This document shows positions 11,153 through 21,059 of a stretch of 64,000 nucleotides of DNA, one piece after another. This DNA is from JBHIDJ01 sp046760105. Its GTDB lineage: Bacteria; Pseudomonadota; Gammaproteobacteria; Acidiferrobacterales; SPGG2. The translations under genes were made by a program, and so were the position numbers. A model generated the notes under the pieces. That model ran no database searches. It saw only the letters and a program-made list of their open reading frames with translations, and was not told the DNA's origin. Position 1 is the stretch's first letter. Each line of letters begins with the position of its first letter. The DNA is taken from NCBI GenBank assembly GCA_046760105.1, contig JBHIDJ010000003.1:25267-89266 (forward strand), read 5' to 3'.

Positions 11153-11415
11153 CTTCGTGCTCTATTGGTAGGCCTTCCGGGTATTTAAACCGGCCACGGT
11201 TAGGCGCTAGATCGAACCTTTTACAAGACCTTTTTAAGTATAACTAACACCTGTTGTGACGGCTGCCTAGGTGTGTGCGCGCGCCGGACGCAGGCATATC
11301 GGCGAGCGACGGATCTAGATGGTTAGAGTCGATAGCGGTAGGCTATGTGTTTGCGCAGTAATCAGCGTCTACAGCCGATCATGGTTTCACCGTGAGGACG
11401 CGCTGGGGTTACCAT

Positions 11416-12081
11416 TTGAACAACCGCTACACAGATAGAACTCTGGCACTTGCGGGCGTGTTCCAAGCCGCACGGCTAGTACAACAGCTGGCCCGCCATG
11501 GCCGTTCAGACAAAGGGGCGCTCGCTGCCAGCATCAATAGTGTACTCGAGCTCGATGCGCCGACGACCGAGGATGTCTACGGCGGTGTAGGTGGAGTCGC
11601 GCTTGGCCTACAGCTTCTTAGAGATAAGCTTAGTGGCCGCGCCGACCCTAGCGATGTAGAAATGACTCACTACGTAGTGAGTGTGCTCCAACTAGAACAA
11701 CGTCTCAAACGCAACACGGCGATGTTGGAAACCATTCGCCGGGGCATAGAGTCGGTGCTTGCACAAATGCGATTCTTCGCGAGTGAAACCGCTGACGACG
11801 AACAGGTCCACCCGAACCTAGCGGCAAAGCTTTCGCAGCTCTATAGCATGACACTCAGCACGCTTACGCCACGGATTGTCGTCAGCGGTGAGCGGGCCTA
11901 CCTGGCTAATCCGGCTATTGCCGACAAGGTGCGGGCGCTCCTGCTTGCAGGCATCCGCTCCGCCTTCCTCTGGCGCCAGCTTGGTGGCACTCGCTGGCAG
12001 TTGCTGTTCAGGCGCAACGCGATTGTGCGCGAGGCGATAGGGATACTGGAACTACTGCGCACCCAAGAGACAGCGGCCTAA
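11416..12081 (+). CDS. hflD: HflD homologue
   Basis: HflD is a peripheral inner-membrane protein known from E. coli for affecting lambda lysogenisation through CII. The match runs over the full length: TLALAG.FQAARLVQQLARHG, the vYGG segment, TLTPRIVVSGERAYLANP, KVRALLLAGIRSAFLWRQLGG and LLFRRN. I prefer a TTG start at 11416: it puts nine residues before LALAG exactly as in E. coli HflD and has GGGG seven bases upstream. A GTG at 11392 is the alternative. mnmA, the usual upstream partner, is absent. Confidence 0.9.
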   Translation: MNNRYTDRTLALAGVFQAARLVQQLARHGRSDKGALAASINSVLELDAPTTEDVYGGVGGVALGLQLLRDKLSGRADPSDVEMTHYVVSVLQLEQRLKRNTAMLETIRRGIESVLAQMRFFASETADDEQVHPNLAAKLSQLYSMTLSTLTPRIVVSGERAYLANPAIADKVRALLLAGIRSAFLWRQLGGTRWQLLFRRNAIVREAIGILELLRTQETAA

Positions 12082-12116
12082 ACACTGAGGCACCTTAAGA
12101 ACGACCCTATAGGCGA

Positions 12117-13562
12117 TCAACCGCTAAGCTTCTTCTTCAACACTTCATTAACTTGTTTGGGGTTCGCCTTGCCGCGGGTGGCCTTCATAACCTGTCCGAC
12201 AAAATAACCAAATACTTTTTCTTGACCGCTCCGATATTGTTCTACCTGTTTCGGGTTCGCTGTCAGAACTTCCTCAACTGCCTTTTCAATCAGGCCGGCA
12301 TCCGTAATCTGTTTCAGTCCGCGTTTCTCGATAATCGCGTCGGCGTCGCCCTCACCCTTCCACATGGTATCGAATACTTCCTTGGCGATCTTTCCTGAGA
12401 TCGTATTATCTGCAATGCGATCCGTGAGCCCTGCGAGCATAGTTGAGGAAACAGCGGAGTCCTCGATCGAGCAGTTTTCTTTGTTTAAGTAACTGGACAA
12501 CTCGCCCGTTACCCAGTTGGCTATCAGTTGAGGGTCAGCCGATGACGCCGTCGCTGTCTCCTCGAAGTAGTCAGCCATTTCACGCGTTGCCGTCAGAACC
12601 CCTGCATCGTAAGCGTTGACGGCATACTCGTGCATAAACCGCTTGCGTTTAGCATCCGGGAGCTCGGGCAATGTCTGTTTTACCTCCTCAATAAATGTCT
12701 CGTCCAGCTCAAGCGGCGGTAGATCCGGATCAGGAAAATAACGGTAATCGTGGGCCTCCTCTTTGCCACGCATTGATCGGGTCTCATCCTTGCCGGGATC
12801 GTAGAGCCGCGTTTCCTGCACAACCTCCCCGCCGCCCTCGAGGACATCGATCTGCCGCTCGATCTCGTATTCGATTCCCTTCTCTATGAACTTGAACGAG
12901 TTGATGTTTTTCAACTCGGTGCGGATGCCAAATTCCTTCTGGCCCTTGCGACGTACCGAGACATTGGCGTCACAACGGAACGAACCCTCTTGCATATTGC
13001 CGTCGCAGATCTCCAAATACCGGACCAGTTCGTGGAGTCTCTTCAGATAAGCGACGGCCTCTTGGGCAGAACGCATGTCGGGCTCCGAAACGATCTCCAG
13101 CAGCGGCGTGCCCGCACGGTTGAGATCGATCCCGCTCAGGCCCTGGAAGTCTTCGTGCAGGGATTTACCCGCGTCTTCTTCTAGGTGAGCGCGGGTAATG
13201 CGGATAGCCTTTGTCGAGCCATCGACTTCGATGTCGATGTGGCCGTGCTGCACGATGGGCAACTCGTACTGGCTGATCTGATAACCCTTCGGCAGATCGG
13301 GGTAAAAGTAGTTCTTGCGGGCAAATACCGAATGGCGATTAATCTTCGCCCCGATGGCAAGACCAAACTTTATCGCCATTCGGGTGGTCTCCTTATTCAT
13401 CACGGGAAGCACACCGGGCAGCGCTATATCGACGGCGCACGCCTGCGTGTTCGGCTCGGTACCGTACTTGGTCGACGCGCCAGAGAAAATCTTGCTCTGC
13501 GTCAACAATTGAGTGTGGACCTCAAGTCCAATAACCGGTTCCCAGTCCGTGTCTCTTAACAT
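12117..13562 (-). CDS. gatB: Asp-tRNA(Asn)/Glu-tRNA(Gln) amidotransferase subunit B
   Basis: GatB binds the misacylated tRNA and activates its side chain, and GatCA supplies ammonia. The product has the GatB start WEPVIGLEVHTQLLTQSKIF, the cradle segment NRAGTPLLEIVSEPD, CDANVSVR, TELKNINSF and DYRYFPDPDLPPLE, then the C-terminal YqeY-like domain ending NPKQVNEVLKKKL. ATG at 13562 gives MLRDTDWEPV; a TTG at 13580 would add six residues. It is third in gatC-gatA-gatB, 77 bp after gatA. Its presence implies indirect charging of tRNA-Gln or tRNA-Asn. Confidence 0.97.
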   Translation of the reverse strand: MLRDTDWEPVIGLEVHTQLLTQSKIFSGASTKYGTEPNTQACAVDIALPGVLPVMNKETTRMAIKFGLAIGAKINRHSVFARKNYFYPDLPKGYQISQYELPIVQHGHIDIEVDGSTKAIRITRAHLEEDAGKSLHEDFQGLSGIDLNRAGTPLLEIVSEPDMRSAQEAVAYLKRLHELVRYLEICDGNMQEGSFRCDANVSVRRKGQKEFGIRTELKNINSFKFIEKGIEYEIERQIDVLEGGGEVVQETRLYDPGKDETRSMRGKEEAHDYRYFPDPDLPPLELDETFIEEVKQTLPELPDAKRKRFMHEYAVNAYDAGVLTATREMADYFEETATASSADPQLIANWVTGELSSYLNKENCSIEDSAVSSTMLAGLTDRIADNTISGKIAKEVFDTMWKGEGDADAIIEKRGLKQITDAGLIEKAVEEVLTANPKQVEQYRSGQEKVFGYFVGQVMKATRGKANPKQVNEVLKKKLSG

Positions 13563-13639
13563 ACGAGTTCCAAGTCTCAAGTACCAGGTAGCAAGGATTT
13601 TAGCAGCGTCCAGCTGCTTCGATCTTCACTTGCTACTTG

Positions 13640-15097
13640 CTACTCAAATCCCTTCGGGATTTGTCTATGCCAATCCGTCACCTGCTGGTAGCAGTGAGCG
13701 ACGTTTAGGATGCGCGCTTCGTCAAAATACCGGCCGATGACGTGAAGGCCAATCGGATGCCCAGCCTTGTCGAAACCCACAGGGATCGATAGACCGGGCA
13801 ATCCAGCGAGATTTGCCGGGATCGTATAGATGTCGTTCAAATACATGGCCACAGGATCATCAATTTTGGCGCCGATCTTGAATGCCGTCGTGGGTGTAGT
13901 CGGTCCCATAATTACATCACAGATGTCGAAAGCACGTTTGAAATCCTCCGCAATCAGACGCCTGAGTTTTAGGGCTTGCAAATAATACGCATCGTAGTAA
14001 CCCGCAGACAGGGCATAGGTGCCAATCAGGACGCGCCGTTTGACTTCGGCGCCGAATCCCTGCGACCGGGTCTTTTTGTACATGTCGATTAGATCCGTGT
14101 ACTCCGGCGCCCGGTAGCCGTAGCGCACACCGTCATAGCGGGCCAGGTTCGATGAGGCCTCCGCCGGGGCCAACACGTAATAACAAGGGACGGCAAGGCT
14201 GCAGTTGGGCATGCTGACATCGACGATCTCGGCGCCAAGCCGCTTGTATTCACCAAGTCCGGCCTCTACGGCTTGCGCCACCTCATTGCTGACGCCTTCC
14301 CCAAAGAACTCTTGCGGCAGTCCGATTGTTAAGCCCTTGATGTCGTGGTCGAGCTCCTTTGTGAAGTCCGGCACCGGCTCATCCACGGACGTGGAGTCGC
14401 GCGGATCAAAACCGGCCATCACGTTCAGGAGCCAGGCAGCATCCTCGACGCTGCGCGCCACTACGCCACCCTGATCTAGCGACGAGGCGAATGCCACCAT
14501 GCCGTATCGTGAGACGCGGCCATAGCTCGGCTTCAAGCCGGTGATCCCACAAAAGGCCGCCGGCTGCCGGATCGAACCGCCGGTATCGGTCCCCGTTGCC
14601 GCCGGTGCCAGCGCAGCCGCAACCGCGGCGGCGGAACCACCAGAGCTGCCACCGGGTACAGCCTCCTGGTCCCAAGGGTTCTTGACCGGCCCGAAGTAGG
14701 AGTTTTCATTGGACGAACCCATGGCAAACTCGTCCATATTGGTCTTGCCGAGGATCAGCGCGCCCGCCTGCTTAAATTTACGGATGACAGTGGCGTCATA
14801 GGGGGCGACAAAGTTGGCCAGGATCTTCGAGCCGCATGTCGTCAGCATACCGTCCGTGCAGAAGATGTCCTTATGCGCTAGCGGTATCCCTGTCAGCGGA
14901 CTGGCATCCCCACGGGCAATACGCGCATCGGCGGCCCGTGCCTGCGCAAGCACGCGCTCGCCATCAACCGTGATAAACGCGTTCAGGTGCTTATAGGTGC
15001 TGATCCGCCCGAGAAATGCCTCGGTGAGCTCGCTGCTGGAAAACGACTTGGCCTGCAGGCCTGCAGATAGGTCCGTGATCGGCTTATTATGTAACAC
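13640..15097 (-). CDS. gatA: Asp-tRNA(Asn)/Glu-tRNA(Gln) amidotransferase subunit A
   Basis: Amidase-signature subunit that hydrolyses glutamine and channels ammonia to GatB. The 485 residues contain the catalytic Lys in GIPLAHKDIF, the Gly/Ser-rich signature GGSSGGSAAAVAA and GTDTGGSIRQPAAFCG with the nucleophilic Ser and cis-Ser. The C-terminal part has IMGPTTPTTAFKIG and LAGLPGLSIPVGF. Length is normal. It lies 129 bp after gatC; that gap holds no gene I can see. Confidence 0.97.
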   Translation of the reverse strand: MLHNKPITDLSAGLQAKSFSSSELTEAFLGRISTYKHLNAFITVDGERVLAQARAADARIARGDASPLTGIPLAHKDIFCTDGMLTTCGSKILANFVAPYDATVIRKFKQAGALILGKTNMDEFAMGSSNENSYFGPVKNPWDQEAVPGGSSGGSAAAVAAALAPAATGTDTGGSIRQPAAFCGITGLKPSYGRVSRYGMVAFASSLDQGGVVARSVEDAAWLLNVMAGFDPRDSTSVDEPVPDFTKELDHDIKGLTIGLPQEFFGEGVSNEVAQAVEAGLGEYKRLGAEIVDVSMPNCSLAVPCYYVLAPAEASSNLARYDGVRYGYRAPEYTDLIDMYKKTRSQGFGAEVKRRVLIGTYALSAGYYDAYYLQALKLRRLIAEDFKRAFDICDVIMGPTTPTTAFKIGAKIDDPVAMYLNDIYTIPANLAGLPGLSIPVGFDKAGHPIGLHVIGRYFDEARILNVAHCYQQVTDWHRQIPKGFE

Positions 15098-15226
15098 AGC
15101 GGCGCGCTCGCTGCGGTCTGAGCCGGATCAAGGCAACCGCGGCAGTGGCCAAGGTCTGATCTGTGCCAACGGATAGACTGATGCTCGATCCCTGCTCGAA
15201 ATCGCCATACCCGCGTCGGCAGCGGC

Positions 15227-15514
15227 CTAATCGACGACCTTGGGCACCAGATATAACCCGACCTCGGTGGCAGGGGCGAGCTGCTGGAACTTGTCGCGTC
15301 GGTCAGCCTCCGTAACGTTGTCTTCCCGCAGCCGCAGCCCGACATCCTGCGGATGCGCCATCGGTGTCACCCCGGTGGTATCGACTGCGTTCATCTGTTC
15401 AATCAGGTCGAGTATGCTCGACAGGCTGTCTGTAAACGACTTCGCCTCACGCTCATCGATCTCAAGTCGTGCGAGGTGTGCTATTCGCTCTACGTCGGCT
15501 CGACTCAGCGACAT
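15227..15514 (-). CDS. gatC: Asp-tRNA(Asn)/Glu-tRNA(Gln) amidotransferase subunit C
   Basis: Small subunit (95 residues) that stabilises GatA and GatB. It shows the family pattern VERIAHLARLEIDEREA, then a helix ending in LIEQMNAVDTTGVTPMAHP and LREDNVTE, and the C-terminal PATEVGLYLVPKVVD. It is the first gene of the gatCAB operon and is divergent from mreB across a 124-bp intergenic region that must hold both promoters. Confidence 0.96.
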   Translation of the reverse strand: MSLSRADVERIAHLARLEIDEREAKSFTDSLSSILDLIEQMNAVDTTGVTPMAHPQDVGLRLREDNVTEADRRDKFQQLAPATEVGLYLVPKVVD

Positions 15515-15638
15515 GGCTCAATGGCCCCATTGAAAGATGCGGCAAATTATCATATTCACCAATCCGGTTGAACCCGCAACGTCCCGTTGATACAGTTAAA
15601 TTAAAGCTTTCGCTGGCATTGAGGCCTGAGCAGGGAAT

Positions 15639-16682
15639 ATGTTTAGGAGTTTACGCGGTTTTTTTTCCAGTGATCTTGCCATCGACCTTGGCACCGCCAA
15701 CACGCTGGTGTACGTGCGGGACAGGGGCATCGTGCTGGACGAACCCTCCGTCGTCGCCATCCGGCACGACCCCGGCCCGCGCAACAATCGCAGCATACTG
15801 GCGATAGGCGACCAGGCCAAACGCATGCTGGGGCGGACCCCGGGCAACATACAGGCCATCCGACCGATGAAGGACGGCGTAATCGCCGACTTTACCGTCA
15901 CCGGGGAGATGCTCAAATACTTCATTCGGCGCGTTCACGAAAATCGCCTGTTCCAGCCAAGCCCGCGGATCGTTGTTTGCGTGCCTTGCGGCTCGACCCA
16001 GGTGGAACGGCGGGCCATACGCGAATCGGCGATGGCAGCGGGCGCTCGTGAGGTCTACTTGATTGAAGAACCGATGGCCGCTGCCATCGGCGCTGACCTG
16101 CCGATTGTCGACCCGACGGGCTCCATGGTCCTTGACATCGGCGGCGGCACGACAGAGGTGGGGGTGATTTCGCTCGGTGGCATCGTGTATTCCCAGTCTC
16201 TGCGGATGGCTGGTGACAAGATGGACGAGGCCATCATTAACTACATTCGTCGTAGCTACGGCCTGTTGGTTGGCGAAGCAACGGCGGAGCGGATCAAACG
16301 CGAAATCGGCACTGCCTGGCATCAAAGCGAGGTCCGCCGCATCGAGTTCAAGGGCCGGCACATCGCGGACGGCGTCCCCCGCAGCCAGGAAGTCGACAGT
16401 CAAGAGATCCATAGCGCGCTGACTGAATGCCTCAACGCGATTGTCAGCGCGATCAAGGCGGCCCTGGAAAAGACCCCACCGGAGCTGGGCGCGGACGTCG
16501 CCGAGAAGGGCATCGTGGTAGCCGGCGGTGGGGCGCTGTTACGGGACATCGATCGCATGCTCGGCGCCGAAACCGGCCTGCCGATTGTTATTACCGATGA
16601 TCCGCTTACGTGCGTGGTCCAGGGTTGCGGGCGGGCACTGCAACAGGCGGAGACTCTGGGCGACGTTTTCCTGCAAGAGTAG
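15639..16682 (+). CDS. mreB: Rod shape-determining protein MreB
   Basis: Bacterial actin that forms membrane-bound filaments and guides lateral wall synthesis. The 347 residues contain the actin-fold nucleotide motifs: phosphate-1 DLGTANT (16-22), phosphate-2 LDIGGGTTEVGV, and the adenosine motif VVAGGGALLRDID. The N-terminal MFRSLRGFFSSD is an amphipathic membrane helix as in other MreBs. It is first in a run mreB-mreC-mreD-mrdA-rodA-mltB-rlpA with short gaps and overlaps, very likely one transcription unit for the elongasome. Confidence 0.98.
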   Translation: MFRSLRGFFSSDLAIDLGTANTLVYVRDRGIVLDEPSVVAIRHDPGPRNNRSILAIGDQAKRMLGRTPGNIQAIRPMKDGVIADFTVTGEMLKYFIRRVHENRLFQPSPRIVVCVPCGSTQVERRAIRESAMAAGAREVYLIEEPMAAAIGADLPIVDPTGSMVLDIGGGTTEVGVISLGGIVYSQSLRMAGDKMDEAIINYIRRSYGLLVGEATAERIKREIGTAWHQSEVRRIEFKGRHIADGVPRSQEVDSQEIHSALTECLNAIVSAIKAALEKTPPELGADVAEKGIVVAGGGALLRDIDRMLGAETGLPIVITDDPLTCVVQGCGRALQQAETLGDVFLQE

Positions 16683-16700
16683 TCCGACGCGCTGTTTCGT

Positions 16701-17540
16701 ATGACGCATCTCTTCGCCCGGACGAGCGAACGCCCCTCGAGCTTGACACGACTGGTGTTCGTGGTGGTCTTGTCTGCGTTCTTGATGGCACTGGATCACC
16801 GCAGCCAGTATCTTCCAGAAATCCGCGCCGCGCTGTCGGTGCTGATCTACCCCATCCAGGTCGTGGCTGCGCTACCGGTGCGAGTGAGCGCGTGGGTGAC
16901 GGAAGTCGTCACGACCGAGAAAACGCTGCGCGACCGCATCGCCGAGCTGCGCAACGAGAACTTGGCGCACTTTGCGAGGCTGCAAAAGGTTGACGCCCTC
17001 GAGGCGGAAAACAAACGCTTGCGCGATTTGCTGGGATCAGCCCAGCGCGTTGCCGACCGAGCGGTAGTGGCCGAACTGGTAGAAGTCAGCCTTGAGCCGT
17101 TTACCCGCAAGATCGTGGTTGCCAAGGGAAGCCGTGACGGCGTTCGTCTGGGTCAGCCGGTGATTGACGCCCACGGTATCATGGGCCAGATCACAGAAGT
17201 GGGCGTGCTAACGAGTAAGGCCACCCTCATTACGGACCCCGGACATGCAATTCCGGTCATCGTGAACCGCAATAGCTTGCGGGCGGTTGTGTTCGGTACG
17301 GGTGCACCCGATCGCGTGCGCATACCCTACATGACAGCCTCGGCGGATATTAAGGAAGGCGACCTGGTCGTAAGCTCGGGTATGGGCGGGCACTTCCCAC
17401 CTGGTTATCCGGTAGCACAAGTAACCGAGCTCATAAAGGACCCGAACGAGGCGTTTTTGCGAATCAGCGCGAGGCCGATGGCCCGACTAAATTACGGGAA
17501 GGAGGTGCTGTTGATCTGGCCCGGTGACGATGAGGACTAG
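16701..17540 (+). CDS. mreC: Rod shape-determining protein MreC
   Basis: Bitopic periplasmic scaffold linking MreB to PBP2 and RodA. A single membrane helix (about residues 17-37) follows a short cytosolic N-terminus. A coiled coil (about 68-115, many Leu/Glu/Asn/Arg) then leads into a beta-rich domain with the family motif QPVIDAHGIMGQITEVG and VNRNSLRAVVFGTG. 279 residues is a normal length. It is followed 6 bp later by mreD. Confidence 0.95.
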   Translation: MTHLFARTSERPSSLTRLVFVVVLSAFLMALDHRSQYLPEIRAALSVLIYPIQVVAALPVRVSAWVTEVVTTEKTLRDRIAELRNENLAHFARLQKVDALEAENKRLRDLLGSAQRVADRAVVAELVEVSLEPFTRKIVVAKGSRDGVRLGQPVIDAHGIMGQITEVGVLTSKATLITDPGHAIPVIVNRNSLRAVVFGTGAPDRVRIPYMTASADIKEGDLVVSSGMGGHFPPGYPVAQVTELIKDPNEAFLRISARPMARLNYGKEVLLIWPGDDED

Positions 17541-17546
17541 CACACC

Positions 17547-18020
17547 ATGCGCGGTGCACTGGTTATTGCCATCAGCTTTCTAGTGGCGTTCCTGTTGTCG
17601 ATGCTTCCCGGGCCAGAATGGGCTCAGCAATTTCGTCCAAATTGGGTGGGGCTGGTTCTAATCTATTGGTGCATTGCTACGCCGACACGCGTAGGTGTCG
17701 GTATTGGTTGGTTGGTTGGTCTGGTACTGGATCTACTCTTCGGCTCGCTATTGGGGCAGCACGCGCTGGCGATGGCGGTCATCGCCTACATCGCACATAA
17801 GCTGCACCTACAGCTTCGCATGTTCCCGCTATGGCAACAGGCGGTAACGGTGCTGATCCTGCTTGTCATCAATCAGCTGCTGGTTCTTTGGGTGAAGGGG
17901 GTTCTTGGTCAGGCCTCTACGCTCTGGCCCTACTGGACCTCAAGTATCGTCGGTATGGTGATCTGGCCGCTGGTGTTTGTCATCTTGCGAGATGTGCGCC
18001 GTCGGATAAATCTAAGCTAG
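17547..18020 (+). CDS. mreD: Rod shape-determining protein MreD
   Basis: Small polytopic inner-membrane protein of the elongasome. It has 157 residues with about five hydrophobic helices, the MreD motif RPNWVGLVLIYWCIATP near residue 30, and GWLVGLVLDLLFGSLLGQHAL. Sequence conservation in the family is low; position between mreC and mrdA confirms the call. mrdA starts 3 bp after it. Confidence 0.93.
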   Translation: MRGALVIAISFLVAFLLSMLPGPEWAQQFRPNWVGLVLIYWCIATPTRVGVGIGWLVGLVLDLLFGSLLGQHALAMAVIAYIAHKLHLQLRMFPLWQQAVTVLILLVINQLLVLWVKGVLGQASTLWPYWTSSIVGMVIWPLVFVILRDVRRRINLS

Positions 18021-18023
18021 ACC

Positions 18024-19913
18024 ATGCTTGACATACCGATCAAGGACTATTTTCGCGAGACCCGGCTGTTCAATTCACGTCTTTCCGTCGCCGTGGTCGT
18101 AGTGTCATTGCTGACAATAGCCCTGCTCGCACGGCTTGCCTATCTGCAAATCATCAGCCACCGGCACTACGCTACGCTCTCCCAGGAGAATCGCATCCAC
18201 CCGCGACCTATACCACCGGTTCGGGGGCGCATCTTCGATCGTAACGGCGTTGTGCTCGCGCAGAGCTTGCCGGTATTCACGCTGGAGATCGTGCCTGAGC
18301 AGGTCGAGGATATGGACGCGCTTCTGGCGCAGCTTGCCGATATTGTCGAGCTGCACCCTCGGGACTTAAAGACTTTCAAAAAGGAACTTCGTAAGCGTCC
18401 CCGATTTGAGAGCCTTACCCTGCGCACGCGCCTAAGCGACGAAGAAGCAGCACGTATCGCGGTTAACCGCCCGCATCTGGATGGGGTTGAACTAGAGGCA
18501 CGACTACAACGCCACTATCCATTAGGCGGGCTGGGCGTGCACGCCATTGGTTACGTCGGCCGCATCGATGAGCAGGAACTCGAAGGCATCGATCGGTCTG
18601 CGTATCGCGGTACTCAGCATATCGGTAAGCTCGGCGTCGAGCAGCGTTACGAGCAGCTGTTGTTAGGGGAGGTCGGTATCGAGAAGGTGGAGACCAACGC
18701 CTATGGTCGGGCGTTGCGCGTGGTAGAGCGCATTGCACCAAGGGCCGGGAAGAATATATACCTCAACCTTGATGCCAAACTGCAGGCTATCGCCGAGCAC
18801 GAACTCAAGGGGCGTCGCGGTGCCGTAATTGCCTTAGTTCCCAGAACCGGTGAAGTGCTTGTGTTCGCAAGCACGCCCGTCTATGACCCCAATCCGTTTG
18901 TAAACGGCATCGATCCTGAGGCCTATCGCGTGCTGCTCGAGGATCCGAACAAACCGCTCATCAACCGCGCCATTAATGGCCAGTACGCGCCCGGATCGAC
19001 GATTAAACCGTTCTTAGCGATGGCCGCATTAGAAACAGACGACTTCAATCCAGCCGAAACAGTTTTCTGTCGCGGCTGGTTTAGACTGCCGAGATCCACG
19101 CGTCGTTTCCGGGACTGGAAGAAGTATGGACACAAAGATGTCAATCTTCACGACGCGATTGTCCAGTCGTGCGATGTATATTTTTACAGGCTAGCCGTAA
19201 AGCTCGGCATTGACCGGATGCAAGACTTTCTCGCGAATTTCGGCTTCGGTACCGCTACGGGTATCGACCTCATGGGGGAAGCACAGGGGTTGCTGCCTTC
19301 ACCGGGATGGAGACAGGCCCGCGGCGAAGCCTGGTATCCCGGTGAGACCGTGGTAACCGGCATCGGCCAAGGCCCGTTGCTTATTACACCGCTGCAGCTC
19401 GCGTCGGCGCTTAGCGCATTGGCCAACCACGGTAGCCGGGTCCAGCCCCGCTTGTTACGAGCGATCGAAGACCCCAAGACCAAGGCATTGACAGAATCAG
19501 CGCCGGAACCCGTTGGAGAGGTGGCTGTGACGCAATACGATCATTGGCATGCAGTGGTCGCAAGCCTAGTCGACGTGGTGCATGGAGAAAAAGGCACGGC
19601 ACGCCGGATCGGCTGGAATGCGCCCTATCAGATCGCAGGCAAGACGGGCACGGCGCAAGTCAAGGCTCTTGGCCAAACGGAGGAGTATGATGAAGAAAGC
19701 ACGCCTGAGCACCTCCGCGATCATGCTTTGTTCATCGCCTTTGCCCCGGCCGAGGACCCCCGGATCGCCGTGGCGGTAGTCGTTGAAAATGGCGGCGCGG
19801 GCAGTTCGACCGCGGCCCCCATTGCCCGCAAGGTGATGGATCAGTATCTGCTGGACGGCAATAAAAAGAATGACGTTTCTTTAAGCGTAAGCCTGGAGCG
19901 CGCCAGCCAATGA
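18024..19913 (+). CDS. mrdA: Penicillin-binding protein 2 (peptidoglycan DD-transpeptidase)
   Basis: Class B PBP that cross-links peptidoglycan during cell elongation. One N-terminal membrane helix (about 20-42) anchors a periplasmic protein of 629 residues. The pedestal domain starts at HPRPIPPVRGRIFDRNG. The transpeptidase domain has the S-x-x-K nucleophile in PGSTIKPF (Ser near 324), the S-x-D motif in VQSCDVYFY, and KTGTAQ near residue 539. It sits between mreD and rodA, its glycosyltransferase partner. Confidence 0.97.
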   Translation: MLDIPIKDYFRETRLFNSRLSVAVVVVSLLTIALLARLAYLQIISHRHYATLSQENRIHPRPIPPVRGRIFDRNGVVLAQSLPVFTLEIVPEQVEDMDALLAQLADIVELHPRDLKTFKKELRKRPRFESLTLRTRLSDEEAARIAVNRPHLDGVELEARLQRHYPLGGLGVHAIGYVGRIDEQELEGIDRSAYRGTQHIGKLGVEQRYEQLLLGEVGIEKVETNAYGRALRVVERIAPRAGKNIYLNLDAKLQAIAEHELKGRRGAVIALVPRTGEVLVFASTPVYDPNPFVNGIDPEAYRVLLEDPNKPLINRAINGQYAPGSTIKPFLAMAALETDDFNPAETVFCRGWFRLPRSTRRFRDWKKYGHKDVNLHDAIVQSCDVYFYRLAVKLGIDRMQDFLANFGFGTATGIDLMGEAQGLLPSPGWRQARGEAWYPGETVVTGIGQGPLLITPLQLASALSALANHGSRVQPRLLRAIEDPKTKALTESAPEPVGEVAVTQYDHWHAVVASLVDVVHGEKGTARRIGWNAPYQIAGKTGTAQVKALGQTEEYDEESTPEHLRDHALFIAFAPAEDPRIAVAVVVENGGAGSSTAAPIARKVMDQYLLDGNKKNDVSLSVSLERASQ

Positions 19914-19964
19914 ACGAGCAATGTATATATTTGCGTTTAGGGTGTCTTGTCCTAACCTTGGAAT

Positions 19965-21047
19965 ATGACCTTTCTCGAACGCCTGCATCTCGATAGACCC
20001 TTCTTATATGGACTCTTAGTGCTTGCGTCCCTCAGCGTGGTGATTTTGTATAGCGCGAGCGCGGGCACGGCGACGGTCGCGCTTGGGCAGGCATTTCGCT
20101 TGGCTCTCGGCTTCGCGATTATGTTGGCGATCGCGCAGGTACCCCCCAATCAGCTCGCACGGTGGTCGCCACATGTTTACATCACGGGGCTCGTACTGTT
20201 GATTGGCGTGCTGGTAGTCGGCGCCACTGGCAAGGGTGCACAACGGTGGTTGAGCCTCGGGGCGCTGAACTTCCAACCCTCCGAGATCATGAAAATCGGT
20301 GTCCCGATGGTGTTAGCGTTCTACCTCTCTCGCCGGCCACTACCACCGCCGTTGTCTTGCATTGCGGTAGCAATCATCCTGGTGCTGATTCCCACGCTGC
20401 TGATCGCTCGCCAGCCGGACCTCGGCACCGCGTTACTCGTGATGACATCTGGAATACTAGTGTTGTTTCTTGCAGGCATACGCTGGCGTTCGATCGCCGC
20501 GCTGCTGGCTGTGCTCGCAGCATCCGTGCCGTTGGTATGGCTTTACCTACACGACTACCAAAAACAACGTATCATTACGCTCTTCACCCCTGAGTCAGAT
20601 CCCCTCGGGACGGGATATCACATCATTCAATCCATGATTGCGGTCGGCTCGGGTGGGCTGTATGGAAAGGGATGGTTTAACAGCACCCAGACGCAACTGC
20701 AGTTTCTGCCGGAAAGTTCCACAGACTTTGTATTCGCCGTATTCGCAGAGGAATTCGGTTTGGTCGGGATTTTGGTAATCTTTGCCGCGTACGTGTTTGT
20801 CGTATTGCGGGGTCTAGCGATCGCCTTTTACGCGCAGGACTCCTACGCACGCCTGCTTGCAGCCAGCCTGACCCTGACTTTCTTTCTCTATTTCTTTGTG
20901 AACATTGGCATGGTCACCGGGATCTTGCCCGTTGTCGGGGTGCCGCTACCTATTATCAGTTACGGTGGCAGTTCCCTCGTCACCTTGATGGCGGCATTTG
21001 GTATCCTTATGAGCATCCAGACCCACCGGAAGATCGTACAAATATAA
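19965..21047 (+). CDS. rodA: Rod shape-determining peptidoglycan glycosyltransferase RodA
   Basis: SEDS-family polymerase that extends glycan strands from lipid II with PBP2. The 360 residues form about ten membrane helices and include the SEDS signatures GAQRWLSLGALNFQPSEIMK and ARQPDLGTAL, with the conserved Asp, and VGVPLPIISYGGSSL near the C-terminus. The start ATG at 19965 is 51 bp after mrdA. Length is normal. Confidence 0.97.
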   Translation: MTFLERLHLDRPFLYGLLVLASLSVVILYSASAGTATVALGQAFRLALGFAIMLAIAQVPPNQLARWSPHVYITGLVLLIGVLVVGATGKGAQRWLSLGALNFQPSEIMKIGVPMVLAFYLSRRPLPPPLSCIAVAIILVLIPTLLIARQPDLGTALLVMTSGILVLFLAGIRWRSIAALLAVLAASVPLVWLYLHDYQKQRIITLFTPESDPLGTGYHIIQSMIAVGSGGLYGKGWFNSTQTQLQFLPESSTDFVFAVFAEEFGLVGILVIFAAYVFVVLRGLAIAFYAQDSYARLLAASLTLTFFLYFFVNIGMVTGILPVVGVPLPIISYGGSSLVTLMAAFGILMSIQTHRKIVQI

Positions 21048-21059
21048 CTTAAACACTGC